From Brachionus plicatilis (Eukaryota; Rotifera; Eurotatoria; Ploima; Brachionidae): a stretch of 64,000 nt of DNA. The notes beneath the pieces are model-generated. The model was not told the origin of the DNA. It worked only from the letters and a program-made list of their open reading frames with translations, and ran no database searches. Positions 42,918 through 54,193 of this stretch are shown here, in pieces. Each line of letters starts with the position of its first letter. Position 1 is the first letter of the stretch. A program made the position numbers and the translations under genes. The stretch covers positions 2,416,239-2,480,238 of the forward strand of contig QEOQ01000207.1 in the NCBI GenBank assembly GCA_010279815.1. Direction: 5' to 3'.

Positions 42918-44394
42918 TTTCGGGATATTTTAATAGAAAAAAAAATATAAAATATTTAAACAAAGCGGCATCTCAGTAGTCCACCACGTTCGCGACCACC
43001 ATTTGTCCAGATCCACTCTTCCACTTGCACAGTACTCTTTTATTACTTTCAGAAACTTTGTGAAACAAATTTATTAAAAAAGTTTTTTTGTTTTTTAAAA
43101 TGACAAAAATTATAAAAAAAAAATTTATAAAAAAATGAGATAATTAAAAATAAGTCATCTAATGCTTCGCGATGGGGCAGTGTGTGTTTGATTTTTAACG
43201 GTTAACATGCAATTTGACTTTTTAATTTTTCATCAACAGCGAAACAGCGCCACAGGTTAATGATTTGAATAACACCAACACTAGTCACCGTTTCACCATC
43301 GGGTCTAGGTTGGGCTCGGACCTCCGACGGTACTTGTTCCTCCGTTCAAAGTTGTGGTACTTGTTCCTCCATACGAGTTTTGATTTGAATTTTGAAATTT
43401 TTTCTTATATAGTTTTTCCTTTTAACGTGCTTTTTTTTTTTTTAAGAAACCTGCTTTAAGAAGGCATAACTATCTTATAAAAAGTTTTTTTTTTAGCACC
43501 AAATTATTTTTATTTAAATGATAATAAAATTACATTTTTATTTCATTTTTGTGTAATTTAATTTTTCATAATAACAACAAATGGACAACAGTTTCCAACA
43601 ACAAAGGTTTTTTTTTATTCGACCCAAAGTTCAACTCTTAATATTTGAGAATCGACGAATCTCAACAAAATTTAATTTAATTCTCAACTGACACATTCAA
43701 GCACTGCATGGAAAATTGTGGTCAAAAATCTTAACTACTTATATATAAACTTAACCGATGCAATGAATTATCTGTCCATTTTAACCAATTTTACGACGAC
43801 TTGATTTACAAAAAAGAATTAAACGTCAATTTGGTCGAATAGAATGATTCAAATAATAATCCGGATGGTCTAGATTCGGTGGACTTTCGCTCGAATAATT
43901 TTCCGGTCCACAAGTCATTAACTGCCCATCAAAATGTGAGGTTCGGATCATTTCCAGGAGCCATCTCCTGGATTCCTGGATTCTCCTGGATCTTGTTCAT
44001 GGTCACGAACAAAAGTGGATTGGGACGCCTTTCAATAATGCGGCATCTTAGTAGTCCACCACGTACGTGACCACACTTCCACTGCGCTTTAATTCTTTAC
44101 CTTAATCAACGAATATGAAAGCTAAGAATTTTTGTTTTTAAACAAATCAAAAAAATCACGTATTTCAGTATTTTTTTGAGAAACGGTTTTTCGATCCGAC
44201 ACAGTTTTGAGTTTATCTTCTACAATATAATTATAATTAAAACTTCACATTTTTTTTTATCTGAGGAAGCTATAGCTCGACACAGCTTAACAAAAAAAAA
44301 ATAATTAATTTAATAAAATTTCTAATTAGCAACAATTATATCAAAACTCAAGCTTTTCTTTTACGATTCATTTTTATTTTTTGGTATTCCATTT
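42918..44394. other. no gene supported; two direct-repeat pairs
   Basis: A 35-bp sequence starting GCGGCATCTCAGTAGTCCAC at 42965 recurs with few changes at 44040. The second copy of the 114-bp repeat lies at 44258-44370. 43239-43380 and 43860-44000 are locally GC-richer and look like decayed coding sequence, but I cannot assign them. Confidence 0.45.
44258..44370 (+). repeat. 114-bp direct repeat, copy 2
   Basis: Same order of segments as 39845-39958, with a few differences and small A-run length changes. Confidence 0.85.
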
Positions 44395-46568
44395 TTATAT
44401 TCCATAATTCCCACAATATTTTCCTTTGCTTTGGTATATACCAACGATTTTGTCCGTATTTTCATAAGATTCCTAAAAAATATTAATTTGAAATTTATTT
44501 TTTGATAATTACTTTTGGCTTATCCCATACCATTTCTTCATTATCAGAATCATCACTTGAATCATTTGTTATTGTTGGATTAAGTGGACAAGATTTAAGG
44601 CTAAAAAAAATTATCATTAAATGTATTTTAATTATTTTGTTACAAAATACCAATAATGTGTTATATATTTCGGCTTTTTATTTTTTAAACCACGGCATCT
44701 CTTAAAATTCGGACATTCTCGAGGAAATTCGCAAATAAAAAAATCTCATTATCCATATTCTCATTTTTTTCTTCAAGAAGATTATTTACGAATTCTTCCG
44801 ACTGATCGAGCTTTAATTTCAATTTTTGGTTCTTACTTTTGAGTTCTTTAAGCTCAATATTTGATCTTTTTAGTTCGAAACTCTAATTTTCTCTTAAAAA
44901 AAAAGATATTAGAAAATTAATTTTCTAAATAAAAATGAAGTCTTTGGTACCTTTTACGATAAAAACATTGAATAGTTTCAGTACAATCATTGATTACGTT
45001 ACTATCTTCTTCCTTTTGTTTTTTTAAGGATTCAATGTCTTTTTGCAGTTGTGATTCGGATATTTCAAGACGGTTGCTAAAAAGGTAATTATAATTATAT
45101 TTTATTAATAATAATCTTTAGATCGAATACTTAATATTTTTCAAATGAAGAATGCGTTTTTTAAGGCCATTAAAAAGCTGATCATCGAACGAATCAAGTT
45201 TTTCTTCTAAAGATTTGATTTTTTCTTTATATCTCTTTTTTCGCTCTGATGAATCTTCGACTCCAGATATGAGCTTTGATTCGGTAGCTCTAAGACCGGC
45301 ACTAAAAATGAAGATATTATTTAATATTTAAAAGAAGATATAAGAAACAATTGATAAGCTTATATTTCTTTCTCTAATTCACTAACTCTCTTTTGGAGCC
45401 CTTCATTTTGCTTCTCTAGAGATTTAATATTTTCGTTAGCAATCACTTGACTTCCTTTTAAATCTTTGAGCGAATCAAGTTTTTCTTTAAGAGTCTTGAT
45501 TTCAGCTTCATATCTTTTTTTTCGCTCCGATGAATCCTAGACTCTAGATTCAAGCTTTGATTCGAAATTACATTCATTAATAAGAGGACATGATCTGGCT
45601 GTTTTTTCTTAAGCAATTCATTTTCTTGAATCAACTTATAAACATCCTCTTTTAAAGACTGTATTACATTATCTTGTCTTTCTCTTTCTTTTTTCTCCAT
45701 TTCATTCCTAAAATGAAATATTTTAATTTCTTTTTTTAATATTAAAGGTCTGTCTATTTAGTTATTCGTACATTTGCCTTAGGTTTTCTTTTATCGCTTC
45801 ATTTTCACTTTGTAGGATTTCCTCATTTAAAATACATTCAGTTTAAAATTGTTTCCACTGATCAGTCTTTGATCTTAAATCTGCCTTTTAAGAAGATTAT
45901 TTTTTATCCTAGAAGAAAATAAATTTAAATATTCGCAAGTCTTCAATCTCTACTTCCATATCATCATTGTAATGATTCATGTGTGAAGCATTTTGATTTT
46001 CAGCAAGGCTTCCGTTTAAAAGAGGAGTTGACGATTGAAAAATTTCGTCAAGCTAAATAAATTTAAAATATTTTTTATCAAATCCTGAAAAAAACTCACA
46101 TTTTTTTGATAATCTTGCTTTTCAGCAACATTTTCAAAGACATTTTCTAAAAAATTGGAAATTCCATTTGAAATATTCTCAACAAGTTCAAAAGATTTAT
46201 TCTTAAGATATAATTGTTAAAATTTTTAACAAACATAAATTTAAAAAACAGACCACAAATGTCTCTATGTATGAAGCATCTGAACCATTAGAATTCATTT
46301 CTTCGTTAAAATCAAAGAATTGTCTGCATTCTTTTGGACTCTCCTTTACTTTGATGCATTTTTTTGGACCATCATCAATTTTCACTAGCTGAGAATCGAC
46401 CAAATCGCTTTTTAGTGAGGATGAAATTACGTAAGTTTTGACAATGATATTATCCTTTGATTCATTATTCAATTCATCTTTGGATTTATTCCCATTGTCT
46501 GATCCATTCTGATTTTCAACGAATGAATCACATTTTGAGTTAGTTCTTTTTTTTTGATTTTCGGACAT
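44395..46568 (-). pseudogene. multi-exon coiled-coil protein gene with stops
   Basis: Minus-strand exons: 46568-about 46255 (MSENQKKRTNSKCDSFVENQ, Ser/Asn/Asp-rich); 46201-46100 (ISNGISNFLENVFENVAEK); from 46052 (LDEIFQSSTPLLNG); 45700-45458 and on to 45361 (KLIQENELLKKKQPD, SLEKQNEGLQKRVSELEKE); 45300-45133 (ESKLISGVEDSSERKKRY); 45080-44955 (QLQKDIESLKKQKEED); 44895-44697 (ELKELKSKNQKLKLKLDQSE); then an acidic DSSDDSDNEE piece and a last exon ending at 44395. Introns are about 45-70 bp. Heptad-rich segments predict a long coiled coil. Stops interrupt several exons (TAA near 45853, TAG near 45538 and 44886). No known family. It follows the RING and Ulp1-like genes on the same strand. Confidence 0.55.
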
Positions 46569-47399
46569 TTAAGAATTTAAAATATTCAAATATTGGATAG
46601 GTTTTTTTTCTAAATAACAATTTAAAATTTTATTTAATTCTTAAATTAAATTTAGAAATTTAAAATTTTTATTTAGGGATATTAAAGATATATTTTTATA
46701 TATTTAGTTTCTAATCAAGCTAAAGACTTTGTAGATAAAAAGGTAAATGAATTTCTAACCCTTTTAAAAAGAGTAAATTTTCTTTTTGAAATCATAGTCA
46801 TTATTTAGATAAAATTTTCAATTCAATATAAAAGATTTATTTGTTATAGATTTATTAAAAAAAAATTGTTTGACAAATCATTTATTTTATAAACAAATTG
46901 GACATGACTGATCAAATTCATAATTTTAAAAACATGATTAGTGAAATTTATGAAAGCAATCACCTTTCACAATATCTTAAAATGTTTTAATTTCCGAACC
47001 ACATTTCGAACAGAAATTTTCACAAGAATTTTTTCTAAAGATTCGAATCATTACTGAACGCAAATTTTGAAGTGAACTATTTAATGTATTGAAAAAAAGC
47101 GGCTCTCACTCTACAAGACATTTTAGAAAGAAGCTCACAAATACCACACAATTAGGTTTGAAGTGAATGATCACATTTTGCTTGTTTCCAATTTCTATTA
47201 TACAGTGATTTATCGGTAGAAGCAAATTTACTTTAAAAAAATGAAAACTGGAAGTAAGTCGAAAGCAGTATTTTATCAAAAATTTATCTGTTTATATTTT
47301 TATATACAAAGGGTGTTGATCAAGACACCAAAGAATTTTTTGAAAGGAATTTAGTTTCAAGTTTTTAAAATATTTATTTATAAAACAAATATTTCAATG
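46569..47399. other. spacer between RING and coiled-coil genes
   Basis: AT-rich, no coding segment supported. A promoter for the coiled-coil gene would lie here, but no element is recognisable. Confidence 0.45.
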
Positions 47400-47549
47400 T
47401 TAAAAGCATTGAGGACAATTATGAAATGAAAATCCTGAAATTAATTCAATACATCTAAAATGATATTTGTGTGAACAATTGAATTTTGCAACATTTTCTT
47501 GAGGTTCGATTGTAAAACTACAGATTGAACAAATGTTATTAGAACTCAT
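47400..47549 (-). CDS. 49-residue RING-H2 zinc-finger protein
   Basis: Intact ORF, ATG at 47549 and TAA at 47400-47402. Cysteines and histidines fall at residues C7, C10, C25, H27, H30, C33, C45 and C48: the pattern C-x2-C-x14-C-x-H-x2-H-x2-C-x11-C-x2-C, a complete RING-H2 cross-brace (ICSIC, NCSHKYHFRCI, NCPQCF). RING domains bind ubiquitin-conjugating enzymes and act as E3 ligases; here almost nothing but the RING is present. It may be a stand-alone protein or an exon of a larger gene: no neighbouring exon was identified, but none can be excluded. It lies between an Ulp1-like gene and a coiled-coil gene on the same strand. Confidence 0.6.
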   Translation of the reverse strand: MSSNNICSICSFTIEPQENVAKFNCSHKYHFRCIELISGFSFHNCPQCF

Positions 47550-47793
47550 ATTTTTGAATTCATAATTCATTCTCAATCTTTACTTTATCAAAGTTTTTTC
47601 ATTGAAATTGAATTTTAGACTTTTTTTTCAAAAAATCGCTCCAAAAACATACAAACAAACACTCCACGGTTGTGTCCATCCATTTGAATCGAATGTTCAA
47701 TTTTTCTTAGCTTCAACTTCCGATTTTTTTTCTTTTTCAATGATAAGTTTCCTTTTTTAGGTTTAAAAGTTTTTAGAATTTAAAAATTTTTAA

Positions 47794-48453
47794 TTAAGAT
47801 TTTTTCAAAACTTGCATCCAGCTTTCCAAAACCTTATTAGACTTTTCTTCTGTTTCACCTAATGGATCGATATAAATTACTTCATCTATTGTTAAATCTA
47901 TTATCAAGCAAGTCCAATGGTTTCCGTTCTCATTAATTAATCCTATTACATATTCACATTATTCGAACGTATACTAGATTATAATTTTTTCATTTATAAC
48001 TTAAAATAAATAAAAAGGTGTATACTTTTTTCATTGGAAGTTTTCCTTTTTCTATTAATTCAGTTATATGAAATGAATCAATTATTTCAACCTTAATTTT
48101 AAGCTTTTTAAACAAACAATAAGCAAAACATTGAACAAACTAAAAATGGACAGAGATAAAATTTGTCTTTTGAAATTTCATAATTTTACTAACATCACAT
48201 CCCAACCAGTCATTAGTAAGTAATTCATTTACGGCTTTGTTTAAAATGCAATACTTATCATTACAATAATAAAAAAAATTTGAACAATCGACGGATTTGA
48301 AAAACTTTGATTCGAATTTATTATCGTCTATTTCAATTAGTTCGCTTTCTGAATTTTTCGTATCTCTTTCTTCTTTAGATTCTAATTCTGATTCAACTAA
48401 GAAAAAAAATTAAATTTGAGAAAAATATTTTTTACTAAGATACTACCTTCCAT
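47794..48453 (-). pseudogene. Ulp1-like (C48) cysteine protease, truncated
   Basis: ATG at 48453 gives a two-codon first exon, then a 50-bp intron; exon 2 from 48396 (ESELESKEERDTKNSESELI, acidic) to NELLTNDWLGCD, the substrate-binding start of Ulp1 domains; a 54-bp intron; FVQCFAYCLFKKLKIKVEII; a 52-bp intron; then VIGLINENGNHWTCLIIDLT and VIYIDPLGE, holding the catalytic His (HW) and Asp (IDP). One TAA lies in frame just before VIGLIN, and the frame stops at 47794-47796 before the catalytic Cys box, so the enzyme is incomplete. Ulp1 proteases cleave SUMO-like modifiers and are known passengers of some MULE and Zisupton transposons. The start is 14 nt after the transposase stop. Confidence 0.7.
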
Positions 48454-48467
48454 TTTACTTTCAAAAT

Positions 48468-50334
48468 TTAAATTTTTTTAAAAATTCGATTTAGCTCAAG
48501 ATCAGTTTGAATGATTGATAAGTCTGTTGGCTCATGATAATTTGCTTGATTTTTCTTATATGGCTTTTTAAATCCCCATTGTTCTTTTAGAGCTTCGTTC
48601 ACGCTAAATTTTTTGTTTTCATTTTGATAGAAAAAGTTGAATCGATCTTCATAAAATTCTTTGTATTTAAACTTTAAACAATTGTATAATGGAGCAGCAA
48701 CTTCACTTGTAAATAGTAACTTTTGGCTTCTGACATGCTTATTAACGTTTAAGATGTGGTTTTTAAAATATTTAAACTATGATTCTATCATATTATTTGA
48801 TCGTCGTGAGAAGTCAAAATCAAATTCTGAAAAAATAATCCGAGACCAGAGAGGAGTTAGATGGAGTCTGTTTTTGATAACTAACCATAGATTATTGTTA
48901 AAGTAGATATTTGAATCACAATCGTCATGATCGTTTTCGTATTCTTCGACATTTTTTGAAAAAAGATCTTCAAAATAATGCGTGAATGGTGATGATGATT
49001 TATATTGAGTTTTTGTCTCATCATTAAAATGAAATATTGGATCACTAACATTATTACTCATTTTTAACTGTTTTTGAAAAATCAGCAAGATAATCGATTT
49101 TACGTTAAATTAGATGAAATTTAAGCTTTTGAAGATTTTTTTGGACAATAGAGTCAAAATTTCGTCGACAAAAAATTGCTTTTACAATTAATAATATTTC
49201 ACAAAACTCATCCAAACTTTTTGAATTTTTTAAAAGTGAGAACGCGAAAATGAATACTTTTTTAATTTTGTTTTTGGATTGGTCACTTTGAAATTTGATT
49301 AAACGTTCAGTCTCATCGATTATGTTTTTTAACATATGAGTAGAGCAAATGTAAATAATCGTTTTTAACGGCCTTTTATAAAGAGGCTCTTTTTTAACAA
49401 TAATCTTAAAGCATATTTCTAAATAATGCGATAAATTAAATTCGTTAAATATACTCATTAAAGCGTTTATATTAGCCCAAGAAAAATCGGTGACAATTAT
49501 TGCTGGATGTTTAAAAAACGAATATCTTTTAAATTTGTCGAGAATTTTGGTAAGATAGCATCTAATTGTACATGAATCGTTTGCGCTCCTAAAAAAATCG
49601 GCAATAGAAATAAATGATTTCATAATTTCATCATGAGCCAATAATGAATAATACAAAATTTCACCCTGGTTTTTGAATTTAAGCATCACATTTCCAGTGG
49701 CATCAAAATATAAAATTGGATTTTTTTCTTGAATTAAAGTCCAGATTTTTAACTTTTAAAGTGATTAAAATTAAAATCTCAAAATTTTCTAAAAATGATT
49801 CAGAAACTTACTTTAATTCCAGACAATAGTAAGAAACCAAATGGATTAGATTGAATATCATGCACAAAAACTTGAATGCCTTTTTTTTTGGCTGTTCAAT
49901 AATCAAATCAAAATTAGTTTCGAATCATTGCTATCAACCCTAAATTCATTGTTCAGCTGATACCTATGATTGAATTCGCTCTTCATTTTCCGTATCGTAT
50001 TGTATGAAATAGAGGTTCGAAGTCCATCATCTTTTAAGAGATTATATTAGAAGAGATTTATTTAAGAATATTTAAGTAAAAATTCTAACTTGAATTTAAG
50101 GCATCAGTTCTAAAGTTGGTTATCCCTTTAGAGCAGACTTCATTCTTAATTGTTCTCCTCTTATCTCCAGAAACTCTTATTCTTTTAGAAGTCAATTTTT
50201 CGTTACAAGTTTTGCGATTCCATGAAACATTAACAAAAACACCATCTGAGTTTTCTTTAACTGTGAATCAAAATTCATCTCGAATTACTTCACTACTTCT
50301 CAAAAAGGTAAACCTTTTTGGTCCGGAAAGTTGA
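48468..50334 (-). pseudogene. MULE-type transposase
   Basis: Read down from 50334: SWNRKTCNEKLTSKRIR with a Cys-containing N-terminal region; an intron near 50092-50035; ISYNTIRKMKSEFNHRYQLN; KKGIQVFVHDIQSNPFGFLL; an intron; ILYFDATGNVMLKFKNQGE with the first catalytic Asp; HPAIIVTDFSWANINALMSI with the second; STHMLKNI, the C/T-x-H segment; FSRRSNNMIES and KHVRSQKLLFTSEVAAPLYN. Frameshifts (near 49900 and 49090), a stop at 49105-49107 and TAG at 48777-48779 break it. The order DAT...DFSWA...THM is that of metazoan MULE-like transposases. The final stop is at 48468-48470. Confidence 0.75.
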
Positions 50335-50585
50335 AATGCTCCTTTTGTGATTGCAAGCTTGAAACATTAATTCAAAATAAAGAAAACTCAGATGGTGTTT
50401 TAGTTAATGTTTCATGGAATCGCAAAACTTGTAACGAAAAATTGACTTCTAAAAGAATAAGAATTTCTGGAGATAAGAAGAGAACAATTAAGAATGAAGT
50501 TTGCTCTAAAGGGATAACCAACTTTAAAACTGATGCCTTAAATTCAAGTTAGAATTTTTACTTTAATATTCTTAAATAAATCTCT
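50041..50585. repeat. inverted duplication of the transposase first exon
   Basis: 50041-50250 and 50370-50585 are inverted copies of about 210 bp, differing at a few positions. Both encode the SWNRKTCNEKLTSKRIR exon, one on each strand. The plus copy (50331-50552) also shows the start MKCSFCDCKLETLIQNKENS with a CxxC pair. The pair forms a head-to-head palindrome at the 5' end of the transposase gene. Confidence 0.88.
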
Positions 50586-50649
50586 TAAAAAATTTCATAC
50601 AAAACTTCTAATACAAAAAAATTTTTTTTTTACTCTTGTTCAAAATTAA

Positions 50650-50953
50650 GTGCAAAGCAGCGTGAATACGAATTCTTTTAGAAAATAAAATTTTAAGTTT
50701 TTTCGACTGAAGAACTTGATTTTCTTCATCTAGATATTGTTTTGGAAAATTTAAGTTCAGATAATTGGAATAATATTATCATTAATTTTTTTATTTTTTT
50801 CTTATTTTAAGCTTTTAAGCATTAAAAAGAGAAGCTTTTTAGTATTTTCTTTTGAAATAAATCATTATTTTAAAAATTAGTTTCTATTCAACTGAATCTT
50901 AATAAAAAAACAAACTCTATTTTAAAAGAATTTGTATACATGCTGCTTTGCAC
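50650..50953. repeat. foldback MITE
   Basis: Begins GTGCAAAGCAGCGTGAATAC and ends with its inverse TGCTGCTTTGCAC; the inner AATTCTTTTAGAAAATA is also paired. A scrap of the terminus seen at 32834 lies just before it (50589-50620). Confidence 0.8.
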
Positions 50954-51119
50954 TCTACTTTTTTATTTTATATACCTCAAATATTGAATAAAATACACTA
51001 AAATTTAATTTTTTTTACCCCAATTTTATTAGATTTACACCAATTAATAAGAAAAAAATATAATGGCACTTTTTTTTTCACATTGACACCACACTAATTA
51101 GAAAAATACCAAAAGTATT

Positions 51120-51470
51120 AAAAAAATTTTTTTTTTATTTCTACCACAAATGATATAATTTTTTATGACATTTATATGGACAAGCCCAGTATCTTCTCTT
51201 AGTCATTTTAGCTCCAAATTTTATTTTTGATGTGAAAATTTATTCTTGGTCTCTTGGATCCATTTTGTTGTATTGACTCATCATTTGAACCGTCATCAGA
51301 TTCAATTCCTTTTGGTGCTGAAGTTAAAGCTTGTGTTTCTTTTGGTTGATGTTCAAGAGCTCCAGCTGTATCTTTTGGTCTTCCCTTTTTTCGGTCAGCT
51401 TGTATTGGTATATCCATTCCAACTGAATCAAATTGCATTTTTTAGATTTTGTTCCATTTGCAGTGTTCTT
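51120..51470 (-). pseudogene. MULE transposase C-terminal fragment
   Basis: ORF 51438-51208 (76 residues) starts FDSVGMDIPIQADRKKGRPK, matching the post-SWIM tail at 25160 (MDLPIQPNRKRGAP). LKKC appears just upstream in another frame. Downstream of the stop another frame encodes KMTKRRYWACPYKCHKK, a Cys/His cluster. Both flanks are too decayed to give boundaries. Confidence 0.5.
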
Positions 51471-51499
51471 TATTATTTTATAGAATACTTGCAGAACTA

Positions 51500-53112
51500 G
51501 ACATTTTTGATTAATGGAACATTTATTTATTTATCTGTACCGAGCTAATGCTCCTTCAAAATAATAAAAAAATAAATAGAAAAAAGAATAAATAAGTTAA
51601 AAGAAAATTGAAAACGATATGCTGACAATTTATTAATTTCAATTTCCTAAATTGGATTTTTTAAGTGTCAAAATTCAAAAAAAAGTAACCTTTTATTAAA
51701 TCAGATGTAAATCTTAATTTATATTTCTAATTTAATTAAAAGGAGTTATTATTTTATAAAATTAATGTGAAAATTTAATATTTTGGGTTTTGTATTCAAA
51801 ATTTGGGGTGTCGATTTTATAAAGGACCATAGTAAACTATAAAAATAAAAATAATAAATTATACCACTAATTTAATAACACAACTACAAATTAAATTTTC
51901 AATCAGACATTAAGTTTTTTTTTTGTTACCAATAATTTTTATTTAAACCATATTTTGATATCATAAATTTAATAAAAAATTATCAAAAGAAGTATAAAAA
52001 ATAACAAAATAAAAATACTTTCGCTTAAATTTATTAATTATAATAATAAGCTACAGCAGGAGACCTGCGGAGCGAGATATTGAAACCAGAGTTGTTTTAA
52101 AGTTATAAAGTCAAATCAAGTCATTAGACTTGACTTGAAATCTTTGTTTTAAAAAATCTTAAAATTCATGTGGTCGCCCAAAAAAATTCAAATATTATTT
52201 TTGAATTAAAACTGGCTTGAAATTAACTCATTTTTGAAAGATGATATAATAAAAAATTTATTATTTTAGAGGATTAAAAATTGATTATAATAATTAAAGA
52301 TTCGGAAATATAAAGAAATTTAAAATTTGTGACACAAAATATTAATTTATATAAATTTGTGAAAAAAATATTTTATCGTTTGAATAAATGTAAGCAAAAT
52401 TTTTATTTTGTTATTTTTTGTACTTCTTTTGATAATTTTTTAAGGTAATATAACTAGATTAGTGGAAAAAAAACTGCAAGTCAGCAAGTCAGTAACTGCA
52501 ATAAAGTGCAAGTCTGGACTTGCACTTTATTTTGGGACTTATAAACAACTCTGGCTAAATTTCACTTTATAATCTTAACCACAGTTTTTAATCTGAATGA
52601 ACTTCAGCTTGACATAAATAAAACAAATGTATATTTTTCTGCTCAATAAAATGTTTTTTCTGTTGAAAAAAAAGTTGTGAAAAAAAAATTTAGCTAATGA
52701 AGGAAGATTGTCCCTAAAATTCGAACCCGGATTTTTTAAGTTGAAAAAAAATTTTAAAAATAGAAATTTAAAATAAAAATAAAAACTGAGTTTAAGCTAA
52801 AAAATTTTAAAATGGATTTTAAAATTCAGAGTCTGAATTTATAGCAGAATGCCAACCATTTACGAGAAACGCTATGCAGAGTTGTTAAAAATTCCCAAAT
52901 TAAGGCCCAAGTCTGAACTTTAATTTTATTGACTTTTACTTAAAAATCAAGTAATTTTTAAGCCCAAAATTAATGATTAAACTTTTACCATTCCGGCCAC
53001 GTGAAAAAATTAAAATCTTTGGCTCAGACTTTAAATATAAAACAAATTTTAAGTCCGGAATTGACTTAAAAATTATGACTTTTAAACAACAATGTATATT
53101 AGATATTTGACC
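51500..53112. other. spacer or intron upstream of the kinase exon
   Basis: No earlier exon of the phosphorylase kinase gene was recognised. Contains a hAT-like element (52087-52553). At 52708-52735 the sequence GATTGTCCCTAAAATTCGAA resembles a degraded end of the 14821-15632 type. Confidence 0.5.
52087..52553. repeat. hAT-like non-autonomous element
   Basis: Begins CAGAGTTGTTTTAAAG and ends CAACTCTG, like the element at 60288-60498. Inner arms include AAGTCTGGACTTGCACTTTA. No clear target duplication. The same end occurs alone near 33640. Confidence 0.5.
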
Positions 53113-53601
53113 GGCATCATGAAGTTAATGATCGATTCAAGATATCATTTCAATTCAAAAAGCTTATCTTTAGATATTAAAATAAATCTTTGATTTAATT
53201 TAAATAATTTTAATGTGACATAATTAACATGCTATGTAGATTTAAAAAATAAAAAAAAATTTGAAAAAACATTTTCTCAATCCATTGTTGAAATATGTTT
53301 TTAAATTTTTAAATTTGTGTTTAAATTTTTTTATTTCAAAAGTATTTTTATCTAGCATTCAAAATTAAATTTAAAAAAGAAATTCAAATAATGAATTCCA
53401 AATAAGTAATAAAATGAAAATAAACTTAATAAATTAAAAATCGATTTTATCAATGGATTGAGAAAATTTTTTTCAAATTTTTTTTATTTAATCTCCATAA
53501 CATGTTAATCATGTTACATTAAAATTATTTAAATTTAATCAAAGATTTATTTTAACATCTTAAGATAAGCTTTTTGAATTGATCATCAACTTCAAGATGC
53601 C
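53113..53601. repeat. foldback MITE upstream of kinase exon
   Basis: Starts GGCATCATGAAGTTAATGAT and ends with CAACTTCAAGATGCC. Arms of about 180 bp include TTTCTCAATCCATTG and its inverse. The terminus resembles those at 16785 and 32834. No clear target duplication. Confidence 0.75.
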
Positions 53602-53749
53602 TGATAATAAGACTTTGAGTGAAAATTCCCAAGGATCAAATTTTGTTTTTTAAATTTTTTAAAATTTTTTCGCTCCGGATCATGGGGACAACTTGAAAAG
53701 AAACACTTTTCAGAATCAAATATATTTTTTGATCTAAAAAATATTTTAG

Positions 53750-54193
53750 TGCCAAGGTATAGAAATCTATGGATATATTCTAAATCAAAGTGTGACAAGA
53801 GAAATGACCAAAGAAGAGCTAAAATTTGCGCTTTTGGTGGAAGATGCTTTGAATTTAATCAAAGAACCAGAATACAGACAGCTAATTGTAGAAGCCTGCA
53901 TGCTCATGATTATGCTGGCTCAAAATGAACCAAGATTTTATCTAAATGAAATAATTGTAATTGACGATATTGTCATAAGAGCTAATGAGCTCTTTTTACA
54001 GGAACAAATTAAATACAACGGCGACGCAACTCTGTGCTGTGCGATAGGAAAAAAGTGCCCGAGTGCTCGGGGAATTTGTGAGCATTTTTATGATTTGGCT
54101 CCATCTGGCCGGTTCGGGAGCATGAATTATTTGTTCAAAGCTCTGACACAACTTTTAAGAATTCAAGAGAATCCAGATTGTATAGTTTGTTAA
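53750..54193 (+). CDS. PHKA: phosphorylase b kinase alpha regulatory subunit, last exon
   Basis: Exon from the TTTTAG acceptor at 53747-53749 to the TAA stop at 54191-54193. The translation runs QGIEIYGYILNQSVTREMTK, EYRQLIVEACMLMIMLA, FYDLAPSGRFGSMNYLFKAL and ends PDCIVC. It matches the C-terminal domain of the alpha subunit, which regulates glycogen breakdown by controlling phosphorylase kinase with the calmodulin-like delta subunit. The last four residues, CIVC, form a CaaX box; alpha subunits of mammals are farnesylated at such a C-terminus, so membrane anchoring is plausible. The segment LCCAIGKKCPSARGIC is Cys-richer than usual. Earlier exons must lie upstream but were not recognised within the window. 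Confidence 0.88.
   Translation, partial: CQGIEIYGYILNQSVTREMTKEELKFALLVEDALNLIKEPEYRQLIVEACMLMIMLAQNEPRFYLNEIIVIDDIVIRANELFLQEQIKYNGDATLCCAIGKKCPSARGICEHFYDLAPSGRFGSMNYLFKALTQLLRIQENPDCIVC

Noticed and set aside
41318..50334. Frequent in-frame TAA and TAG codons could mean a reassigned genetic code.
   Set aside because: The flippase (1163 codons) and the kinase exon contain no in-frame TAA, TAG or TGA, and the same broken genes also have frameshifts. Decay explains the stops.
50116..50552. Two plus-strand ORFs resembling a separate small gene.
   Set aside because: The first is the antisense of the transposase exon; the second is its inverted duplicate. No further exons follow on the plus strand.
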